A stretch of 64,000 bases of DNA from Mytilisepta virgata (lineage: Eukaryota > Mollusca > Bivalvia > Mytilida > Mytilidae). The stretch spans positions 35,976,150-36,040,149 of the forward strand of contig CM051514.1 in assembly GCA_028015205.1 (NCBI GenBank). Reading direction: 5' to 3'. The notes below the pieces were generated by a model. It was not told the DNA's origin. It was given only the letters and a program-made list of their open reading frames with translations, and ran no database searches. This document shows positions 27,501 to 39,500 of the stretch, piece after piece. Within the stretch, counting starts at the first letter, position 1. Every line of letters starts with the position of its first letter. Made by a program: the position numbers and the translations under genes.

Positions 27501-30500
27501 TGAATTGTATTGATGAACTCGGTTTAATTTGCGAATAGCAGCTGATTGAATGTATTTGGGATATTGTTACGCATCATCAAAGTTATTTGTATCCATCTCT
27601 AAACAGAAATATGTATTTGTCATTTTACCATGTTTTCATAAACCTGATATGTCAAAATTTTTCACTTATGAAGATTAAAATTTTCTAACAACTATCACTT
27701 GATACTGCTAAAAATTGGATATAAACCATGAAGCTAACACCCTCAATGGTATATCTAATACAAATTACATTACTGTTTTACTATATGTTTATACGACTCA
27801 ATACATTGACTGAAAAGGGGTTCAATTAACAGTTTATTAACTGCTGTAAGTGATGAAACTTCGATTTGATCTTTATTTATTTCTTTAGAAAATGTACTTG
27901 AAACATAAGCTTTTTGATCGGCTGTTTACAGTCAGTCATATATAACATATACGAATATCTCATAAACTTTATAAGGTATATACGATATCTCATAAAGTAT
28001 ATCAGCTATGTTATAAAGTTTATAAGATATCTTATAAATATTTTTTATATAAGATATCTTATATACTTTATAAGATATCTCATATATTTTATAAGATATC
28101 TCATTTAATTTATAAGATATCATTAAAGAGAAGTATATAAGATATCTAATAAACTATATAAGATATCTTATAAACTATATAAAATATCTTATAATGTTTA
28201 TTATATGTATCTTGAAGTTAGAATAAATAGTAAAACGGTTTGCCATAGATTTGCGTTTGTTTTTGGTCTACCCTTATGGTCACTATGTTATTTGAAGTCA
28301 GATCATCAATACTTTGGGTTATTGTCTCGGCGTTGATCGACGCTAAGGTGCTAATTTGACGAAACTGGGTATCAAAATTGCTTTCATACAATACCTATTT
28401 TTTAATTAGTATTCATTTTAGATTTATAAGATAAGATAAACATGCGTTAATGTAATGATAGGTACCAGGCCCCTGCTAAAGCTTAAAACAGTAGAAAGCC
28501 GAAACAATTATTACTCGTGACATACGGTTATTTTTGCTATATATAGAAATGGAACAGTCAATATGTTTTATTTCATTGGTCGTTTTTTGTTTTCTGTTCT
28601 TTTTATTGTTTATGTTTTTTAATGCTAAAATGTCTTCACAAGCAAAACACATCACAAAAGAAGGAAACATATCTAAAATTATAGAAAAAAAAAATAAAAC
28701 AATAAAAAGAAAGAGATAATTTATGGCTACTTGTTTACCCTCCCAAAATACTAAATCGCGGTAATCAGCAATCTGCAATATTCAAATTACAAAATATTAC
28801 TTGAACTTTCATGAATATAAATTTTCTTCTTTTAAAATAGTTTAAGATTGTTAAATGCAAAGTTAGATATTTTCAGCAAATTACTGAAACTGCTTCTAGT
28901 CTTTAGACGGTTTGATCAAAAGTAGATGTGTGCCAGAGCGACTACCAAACATTGATATTCAGGGTAAATTTTATATTTATAATATACCTAAATGTGTAAA
29001 TATTTACTTTTGGTACACGTTCTGGCACATAGTTATTTCAACAAAAAAATATTCAAATGTCATCTGATTTCAATGTACATATGTGACACTGAATAAGCCA
29101 ACAATCTCCTCATGAATGCGATGCGGTACATATAAACCTATGGCTAAATGATTTGGTGTGTACTAGTATTCAACTAGTTCTGAACAATATTGCAAGTACA
29201 ATTACCCTGCATTAGTGTTTGATCTTTATTTTGATTTTGACAATATCACTTTTAAGGAGTACAGTTTGGCCTTACAATATATCTTACGTTTTTCGTGCTT
29301 ATCGGTTAAAACATGATATAGTTTTGCAAATAACATTTTCAATACGTCGTAATTAAGGAGTCAATTATTTAAAAGAAAAATATGCGTGGAATTATATAGA
29401 TATGATGGAACCATTGTGACTTGAATTTCACTGATGAAGTAAATTTAAAATAAATTAGTTTTACAAATTTCAAAAGACTGCAATGATTTTGGGTATTGTT
29501 GTAGCCAATTAAACTTAATTGTAGGTATTTTTAAACTAATAGTTGACATTATGCCGATCCTTTCAATAAAATTTATTTACAATACTGCATTAAAGTTCAA
29601 GTTGCATGGGTGTTTGACGTAGTTAGAAGGTAGAAAAGCATTTTATCTATAGATAAGTTTTTCATGAATCAAAATGTCATGTACTATAAATTAACAGTAG
29701 GACCGAGACCACAATAAGCGCACATTTTTCGTTGTTCACAAATATAATCCCTTGTATAAATTTACTGTATTTCTTCATATTCATATCATTATTTTTATTT
29801 TCTACCCCTTATTTAAACATTTTTAAATGGTTTTTGTTCTAAATGTATAGTAGAATTTCCTATTTCGGTATTTTTGGTTGAGTACTTCTTGTTTAATACA
29901 AGTTTGGTTTTTGGTCTTCCAAATGTTTCGGTTTTAATGCTGCTGATGAGAGGTAACTCCTTGAAATGCGTCGTATACAGCATAATATAAATTTACTATA
30001 TCTAATATTGGTATCTTTGGATTGTTATTTTGAAACTCCTGGGATGATGCCTCTGCTGGTGGACCCTAGGTCCCCGAGGGTATTCGCCAACCCAGTCGTC
30101 AGACTTGTCTGACATGATTATTCATTGATTTTTTACAGAAATTACCAGTATTTAGCAAAATTCAAAAATAATAGAAATACTAAGGGTTCATTCCTTGTAT
30201 TGCACATGGTAGATCTCCTTAGATGAAATTTGGCTTCCTATTTCGGTATTTTTGGTTGAGTACTTCTTGTTTAATACAAGTTTGGTTTTTGGTCTTCCAA
30301 ATGTTTCGGTTTTAATGCTGCTGATGAGAGGTAACTCCTTGAAATGCGTCGTATACAGCATAATATAAATTTACTATATCTAATATTGGTATCTTTGGAT
30401 TGTTATTTTCAAAGTTGATGTTTTAAAAAGTTTGAATGAGCTGTCATAATTAAAAGTGGTGATTTGGTCAGATGGAAAAGGGTCAATATTTAGGGTGTCG

Positions 30501-33500
30501 TCTGCTGTCTTCAAGAATTCTGCTACCCTAGGAGATATTTTTGTCAATATTTTGTGTTAGCACTGATGAATGATTTTTAAATTTTGATATTATGACAGGA
30601 AATAAGTATACTTTCTACATGAGAAAGATTTTCAAGATTGCACAGGTGCGATTTTTTTTTTAATTCATTTTATTTTAATATGAAAATGCACTATGAATTA
30701 ATTGTGGTCTCGGACCAGTAGTAATACACCATGGTGACTACATGACAAAACATTTCTGAAACTTTAAGCCGTATTACATGTCACGATACATGCTATACCA
30801 TACACTATAGTACATGCGTTTATAAACAAACGAGGTTTGTATTTTAACATTCCAAAACTTATGTCAACTCGTGATTCCGATTTAGCTTTATTTAGAGTTT
30901 CAAGATATGAATCTTTATCATTCATGCTTCTGAAACAATAACCATATAAAATTGTACAGTAGAAAGTCATCAAATGTTAACGACAGCTCATATAGTAATT
31001 TGTGCAAAGCGAGTTACAAAATGGTTCAATGTGGAAATATATACTTCTGAACGACTACTGGGCGCGCCACAATACCATAGCATAAAAACAAAATATTTGC
31101 ATAAGTTCTCATAGATAAAACCATTTTTGGCTTCTCGCTTGTCTTTATTAAAACATAATACTACTGTAACAGGGGTACACTTGAATTGCATTGATGAAGT
31201 AGATCTATATAAAATTAGATTTACGAATTCAACAGACTACACTAATTTTGGGTATTGTATCCAATTAAACTTATTTGTAGGTACTTTTAACTAATATTTT
31301 ACATTACACCGATCCTTTCAATCAAATTTATTTACAATACTGCATTAAAGTTCAAGTTGCATGGGTGTTTGACGCAATTAGAACGTAAAAACCATTTTAT
31401 CTATAAATACTTGTTTCATGTAGACCGGTTTCTATGTTATTTATTTTCTTGATTTAATATCAAATGATAGTCTTGTTTTTTAATAGATCTTAATATCATT
31501 TAACAGTGTCCATAAACTTCGGTAGCAACAAGACAAAACATGCTTGTGACATGAGATATATGATTCATTTAGTTATGTATTTGCTTCAAGAATAGAAAAA
31601 AAACATTAAAAAATGTCACAGCAGTGATCAAAAGCTCTAAAAAGCAATTCATTTGGTCATGAGCTTCTAAATTAACGGCTATTAACTGCATTGGAGAAAT
31701 AAAAGACGTGACCGCAGAACATTTTGAGGAAGTCAAAATGTGCATCGGTCAAGGTTTTTACAACCCTATAAAACTGCTAAAATTAAACATTCAATTCATA
31801 TAATTACATTTTACATTATAAAAGTATAAAATATGACTACAATTTTTAAATGTTCTCCTTATTGTCTTGAAATATTACTCCACTATATTACAGCCTAATC
31901 AAAGTTGTAATGGGAGCATGCGTTAAACAAGACTTTTACCTTTATTGAGTATTCAGAACCACGTGACTTGTATCCTCCAATAAAAATATAAAGGATTTCA
32001 ATGAAACGAACAAGTATTCTAATTATTGTGGAAACAAGCTCAACGTCATTTTTTTTATTTGGATACATTTTTCCAAGTAATCAATAACAACCGTAAAATT
32101 TCTGATAAAGACTTTGTTAAGTAGCTTTCATGAAAGCGAAAATCATCTCTCTGTAGAGTAATAATTACACATGTCCTTAATTATAAGTTTAGGAAAAATA
32201 GAAAAAAAAATATAACGATATCTGCAGGCGATTGCGGTATATTGTTACTCATGAAAGGGAAATAACCACTAGGAAAGTAAAAATCACCACCACTATCGCA
32301 ACGTTATTGAAAAAACAGGAGCATGTTACAGGAAAACAACTGCAATAAAATATATAAAATTATTGTCCTTTAACAATATAATTTATATTAACATTAACCC
32401 CACATCTGTTTTCCGCCTAATTGTTATTTCGACATAAAATTATTTATGCTATTCATGAGGTTAGCCGTATATCATTACCGCTTCTTCAAAACTATGATAA
32501 ATCAGCAAGAAAAACAAAATTAAATAAATTAAAATTGAGAAAACTATGCTCTTTAAAAACTGTTTTACAAATACCAATAACTAAAATACTCAGTAACAAA
32601 ATAGTTATTTGCAAGTAATAAAACAGCGATTTTTTTTCAAATTAGTACGGATTATCATTAGTATGGAATTTGCTGCTGCAATAAGAGATAGAATGAATAT
32701 TGACCCGATGACACGTTATGGCTGAAACCTACAAACAGTTTTTTTTTTCGCAATGCATTTAACGCAGATTATTTGCTTGTATCCATTTATATTGGTAAAA
32801 GAGTTACAACACAATCCGTTGAATACACGACATAGCACAATCTCAACAAATATCAAATGAGAAACATGTCGTACAATGTATTAATCTTACTGTGAGATTG
32901 AAACTTCGAACCTTTCAATCAAGTCATGATGATGACCACATAATACGAAGTGCCTCAGTGTTTATTTTTACTGATTTGAAGTTCACGTCTGGTATAAATA
33001 TGATATCAGTTAGTATATGTACAATTACTCTTCACAGATTTTTCTTTAAGGAATTTCTACCATTTTTAGATCGGCGATTCATCAATTCAAAATATTCTCT
33101 TCGCTCAGTTTCATTTTTTAAACAATTGTCACAAGACGAAAAGTGATAAATCATCACTGTGTATACATGGAAATTATAATTCAAAAGCTTTTTAAACGCG
33201 TGTAGCATCTGCATAAGGTATCATGAATTTCCATGTTAAGGGTTATGGGATTGCATTAAGACACATTACAGGTTCAGTGTATTCACCACGTTCATTATAA
33301 GGGATTATAAGGGCTTATACCTACCATTCCTAAATAAAACCTGATAGTACTCTTAATCGGGGTTAAGAGGACAATAAAGATACTTTAAAATTCACATTCA
33401 GTAAGGCACGGTATTATTAACTCGAGTAATTTTAGATATATGTCGATTTTTACGTAAAAAAAGGTCGATATATATGGCAAGCCGTTTTTATATTTATTAA

Positions 33501-36500
33501 ATTTCAAGATATCTTTTGAGGTATATAAGATATCTTGTAATGTTTATAAGATATCTTATTTAATTTGAAGTTAGTAAGATATCTTAATATATACTTTATA
33601 AGATATCTTATTAACTTTACAAGATATCTTTGAAATTAAATTAGAAATCTTATATAGTTTATAAGATATCTTGTATCTTTTTAATATTTCATGGGATATC
33701 TTGTATAGTTTATAAGATATCTTTAAAAGTATATAAGATATCTTATTCACTTTACAAGATATCTTATTAACTACATGAGATATCTTATAAGCTATAGAAG
33801 ATATCTTATATGTTTGATTTATCAGATATCTTATTTAGTAAATAAGATATCTTCATTAGTTTATAAGATATCTCAGTAGTTTATAAGATATCTTATTAAA
33901 CTTTATAAGATATCTTGAAAATGGAATAAATATAAAAAATGGCAAGTCGTTTTTATATTTATTCAATTTAAAGATTTCTTATAAAGTATATAAGATATGT
34001 TGTAATGTTTATGAGATATCTTATTTAATTTGAAGTTAATAAGATATCTTATATACTTTAATAAGATATCTTTGATTTGACTAGTTTATAAGATATCTTA
34101 TTAAGTTCATAAGATATCTTTATAATAAACTATATAAAAGATATCTTATATAGTTTATAAGATATCTTTTAAAACAATCAAGATATCTTTTTAACTAAAT
34201 AAGATATCTTTATAACCAGTTTAATAAGATATCTTATTTAATATGGAATTTGTTTCTTTAACCGTCAAAATCATGTTCTTGTTCGTAGTCAAAGACGTTC
34301 CCAACATCGTTAAGTTATATTCATTTAACAACCAAGTAGATCTACATATTCGAAACGTCTGGAATGTTCACAAATAAATTTAAGATATAAAATATAATCA
34401 CCAGAATAGTTGCACGAAGAACCAAAGAGACCTATATCCACTTAGACTGGCCACATGTGATCCTTGAATACAATTTATTATTTAGTACACCCCCAGTCAA
34501 GCGACATCTTAAAATAGTATTACTCAGACGTTTTATTCTTTTTACTTAATTGGCCATACGTGAAGAAATTGATTCTTGGGGTGACATTTGTATTAGTTTA
34601 CATGCGTTATTGTTTTTCGATACCAAAAAATAATTAGAATATAAATTACTTATAGACCGGTGACAGTATTATAGACAGCTGATGTCTCTTTGACAGAAAA
34701 CAATTGTATCGTTATAACATACATCCTAGAATTAAACTTTTTATTGAAAAAATACTAGTGGGTCTTGTTTGTTTATTTAAACATGCCGTTAATATTCTAT
34801 TGTCAAGACGATTGATCCAAATGTTCATATCCAGTTATATAGACTTGAAATTTCTGACGGTATGTATATAAGAAAGGTAAACGTAATAGTTTTATGTTGT
34901 TAAGAAAAAAAGAAAACAAGTCATTTAGGAAAGACATATACAGATATTTAATAAAAACGTGACTACTATATACTGTGAAATTTCAGGGTTTCAGTAAAAT
35001 TGTATTCATCATATATTTGTAAGATATGGTCCAAACCTAAGCAGTAATACTAGTCACGAATACACAATGCGTCCTAACTTTCATTTCATAATGTATACAG
35101 TACACGTCTTTAGGCACGCGTCAGGTAATTTCATTAACATACATCTGTTTTTCTCATACTCAACTAAATATTCTAACCGCCTCGGTGGTCTCGTTGCAGC
35201 GTGCACGCCTCGAGTGAGGAAGGTCGTGGGTTCGATCCCTTGCCAGGTCAAGCCAAAGACATTAAAAGTGGTATTTTCTGCCTCCCCACCAAGCACGCGG
35301 GGTCTAGGAGTAAGAGCAAACGACTTTGTGGATCTGAGTCAGTATACATGTAATGTGTCCAAGTGATATGTCTTCCTGCGTACTGTTACCTCGTGAGCTA
35401 GCATGTTAAAAATCCGGTTCAGTATGTCGGTCTAGTACAAAGCATATTCATATCACATCAACATGTTCTCGTCCTGATAAGCACCTAATGGTTGACAGTG
35501 GACGTTAAACAATAATTCATCCTTCTAAATATTCTCAGACACTAATTTTGATGTACTAGAAACGTATATTTTGTTACATTATGACTGTGATAGTGCTCAA
35601 GCCAAAAATGTCTATTATTGTTGCTTTTTTGAAATGCTAGCATGCTCGAAGTTTTAGTGTCAATACATACCATTATCTAATTTCGGGTGATATTCTATAC
35701 TGCACTTTTTCATCACATTTGTTAGCCTTTAGTGTTTTAAAACAATATTATGTCCTGTATTTTTTCAGATTAATTTCTTGTCCTCGTCCTCTAGAAATTA
35801 AACAGTGGTTCTCTAAATTTAAACAGTCGTTCCCTAAACTATACTCCTTTAAATCTGAGTAATAGTTAATTAATTAAGAATTAATAACGTCTTCATTTCA
35901 AATATTCTCATTTTACAAATCTCCTATAATCAACAGGATCAAATTGTTAAGTTTTTGCTGTGACGGGTTTATTTGGGTACATGTAAGTTAAAATATTTGC
36001 TTACAAAGTGAATTTCTGAATATATTTTTTTGAACTTTGATTCGATAAATTTTCAAATATCCGACTAATTGTTAATTAATTAAAAAATGATAATGTGTTC
36101 ACCTCGAATATTCTCATTTTACAAATCTCCTGATCAAATCGTTAGTTTTTGCTGTCACAAGTATATTTGGGTACATGTAAGTTAAAATATCTCCTTACAA
36201 AGTGAGTTTCTGAATATCATTTTTTGATATTGAAAACTTTGATTTGATTTATTTTCAAGTATCTCAGTAATTGTTAATTAAAAATTGATAACGAGTTCAT
36301 TTCAAATATTCACATTTTACAAATCTCCTAATCAAATCGTTAGATTTTGCTCTTACAGGTACATTTGGGTACATGTCCTTACAAAGCGAATTTCTGAAGA
36401 TCATTTTTTGCCATATTGAAAATTTTGATATGATTAGTTTTCAAGTACATTAAAATTAAGATCTAACAGAAAAAAATAACAATATTACAAATAATTATCG

Positions 36501-39500
36501 AGTATCTTGGAAATTGTACATAATGTATAAATTATGGATTATACATTCTATAACAAATATTGAAAGTCACCTTCGCGATTTACCTATATGTACATGTATA
36601 CTAATATTCAAACATCTCCTGGATTACGGTTAGATTTCATAATATAAAGAGATTTTGCAGGTCGTTACACCCACTGTTTCTCTGAAACGGTTAAATAAAG
36701 CCAGGTATTCAAACCGCTATTTTTCTGTACTCCAATTTGCAAATTATGCGCTCCTTATTTGTTTGCGTACATGATAGAAGACAATTTAATGCTCCATGCT
36801 GCCAAGTCCACTACCCCCCCCCCCCCCCCCCTCTCCAAAGTCTGTGTTTGACAAGATAGGGTGGTGGCTTTTCAACTGACAACTCCTTCCACATGTGTTC
36901 ATGAATTTGTCTTTTCCTTGGCATTCGAATTTGTGGACTTTTCCCACTGTTTCGTCGCATCGGTATATTCTTTTGATGATGTTTACCTCTGAGGCGACAA
37001 GTTTGGTTAAAAGGTGTAATCATCGGATGTATTCATGAAATAGGATCAACAAAAGACCATTTTTGTCAAAGTTTGGTTCAATTCAGAAAAGGAATTTTCA
37101 AGCAAAGGGGCATTGTTTCTAATACTGTTATACTAGTAATTTTAAGTCTGAGATTCCTCTTACATAAATAGATTTATCAAGAAGGGGCAGCATGACTATT
37201 TTTGTTCTGTACTATGCGTGCAATATCTACAGTTACATCTCGAAAAATTTTAATTTGTATAAATAACGGAGGAAGGATAACAAATTGTGTCATGGTACAA
37301 AGATGTTATCGCTGTTTTCAGTCTTCCTGACTACTTTCTTAGATTTCACGATAGTTCCAATCAGACGCAGGATAACAACACTAAATTGTATGTTTTTGCT
37401 ATAAATGCTGCACAAAAGCACAAATGAAGACTCAATACATTACAAAAACCGCCAACATGCCGGAAATGTATCCATTTGCAGTCTCTTTAGCATGCTATTG
37501 AAGAAAAAATCAGAGATATTTAATAGAATTTTTACTACATTAAATAAAATACAAATGCAATCAGATTGCAGTTAATCATTGGTATATGAGGCTTACAGTG
37601 AACTCCAAACCTCCTACGGGATATTCTTTATTATCTGGACGGGATCGTTAATTGTATAGTTTAAATGAAGTCTGGTTTAAAGCTATTTTATGATGCAAAA
37701 AGATCGAATATGAATGACCGTTCCTGTTGTAAACAGTCATACAATATTAACAACAAACTGAATTAAATTAAATTGAAATTATAAAGAACATAATAAAGCT
37801 GCTATAACTGATATTAGAAAGCATGTATTATATACAGATAATAGTCTATTTTATTAGGGACGAGATCAAAAGTTCAATGTAGGATAAAAAACTTAATTTA
37901 AATAGTTTTTTTTTGGAAAAGGGGAGGGGGGGGGGGGGGGGGAATCGCTGCAAGTTTTGTTATCCGACATCGATTTTCGGATTGAAAAATACCGATCCAA
38001 GTGCAAGACAATATACAGAACAAACACTCATTTTTTAGGGAAAACAGGACCCATGATACAAAAAGTATACTCTCAACGCATATGTCCATATTGGTCAATC
38101 AATTTTTCCCAAATTAAGTTAAGACGGGGGGGGGGGGGGGGGGGGTGAGTGAAAAACTATGTGAATTAAGTTTTTTTTATCCTACATTGAACTTTTGATC
38201 TCGTCCCTTAGATATATTCGACATGGATATATCGATTGTATTTATTATAATATTGGTAAATGCAAATTTCCAATTAAATTAATTTTTTTCACACGTACAA
38301 TTTATTTTTGATCAAAAGAATTTAAACATTCTATGACAATTATCAATATTCATAAGATATGAATGGTTGGAAGAATTACGACTTTATAGTTATGTCCAAG
38401 AAGCATTCAGATTTATTTGTTTGACAGTTGTAAACAAATATTTTTGACAGTTTGCATGAATGGGAATCACGAGTAGTGAAATGAACCCTCGATTATTCTG
38501 AACCCAGTGCGCCAGTTTTGACAAATCTTTGGTGGAATCAAAAACCTGTAATATCAATAGCTTACCAAAGTCTAGGAATCTAATGATACTTAAAACTGCA
38601 CTGTAATTAAAATAAAGTGAAATGGAAGTTATCATAAATTTTACATGTACGTAATTGAGTAGAAGAAACAGTTTTGAACAAATAAAACTTTGCCATTGAT
38701 TAAAATCAACCATAAATTGATACTTTAGCACAATAATTTAATCAGACAGTAATGAATATTTTATAACTAAAGTATTTAAACAAGTACTGCACTAAATGTG
38801 ATACAACATTTTGCTGAATAATCAAAAGTACCATTCACAAGAGAATTAAGAGAGATTACTGCAATGTTGTTCGACTGATGCATACGGTTTCAATGTAATA
38901 ATAAAGTATAATTAAACAACAAAATTGATAACAGGATAGTTCAACAATGACACACCGATCAATCACCCTACCCAACAGACAGAACCCCGGACAAAAAAAT
39001 AAAATAAAAGGGCAGAAAACACCGATCAATCAACGCTACCTAACAGACAGAACCCCGGACAAAAAAATAAAATAAAAGGGCAGAAAACACCGATCAATCA
39101 ACGCTACCCAACAGACAGAACCCCGGACAAAAATAACATAAAAGAGCAGAAAACACCGATCAATCAACGCTACCCAAGAGACAGAACCCAGGACAAAAAA
39201 TAACATAAAAGAGCAGAAAACACCGATCAATCAACGCTACCCAACAGACAGAACCCAGGACAAAAAATAACATAAAAGAGCAGAAAACACCGATCAATCA
39301 ACTCTACCCAACAGACAGAATCCCGGACAAAAAATAACATAAAAGAGCAGAAAACACAAACATAAACACAACAGAGAGTATGCAATGATTAAGAAAACAA
39401 AGCAAAAACGACAATCAAAACGATCATACAGTCACGTCATTAAAAGGCATAAAAATCCAACACAAAGAGAACATTTCCCTTGAATCTAATGAATCGTAGT

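Noticed and set aside
27326..27538. 70-codon plus ORF (MKGSITRQIRILTE onward)
   Set aside because: It looks moderately coding but matches nothing I know and lacks splice sites. It shares only short words with nearby repeats.
27914..28123. ORFs on both strands repeating Tyr-Leu-Ile and Ser-Tyr-Lys
   Set aside because: They are translations of the palindrome cluster. Palindromes read similarly on both strands.
39036..39230. 64-codon minus ORF with repeated WVALIDRCF
   Set aside because: It is a translation of the 67-bp minisatellite.
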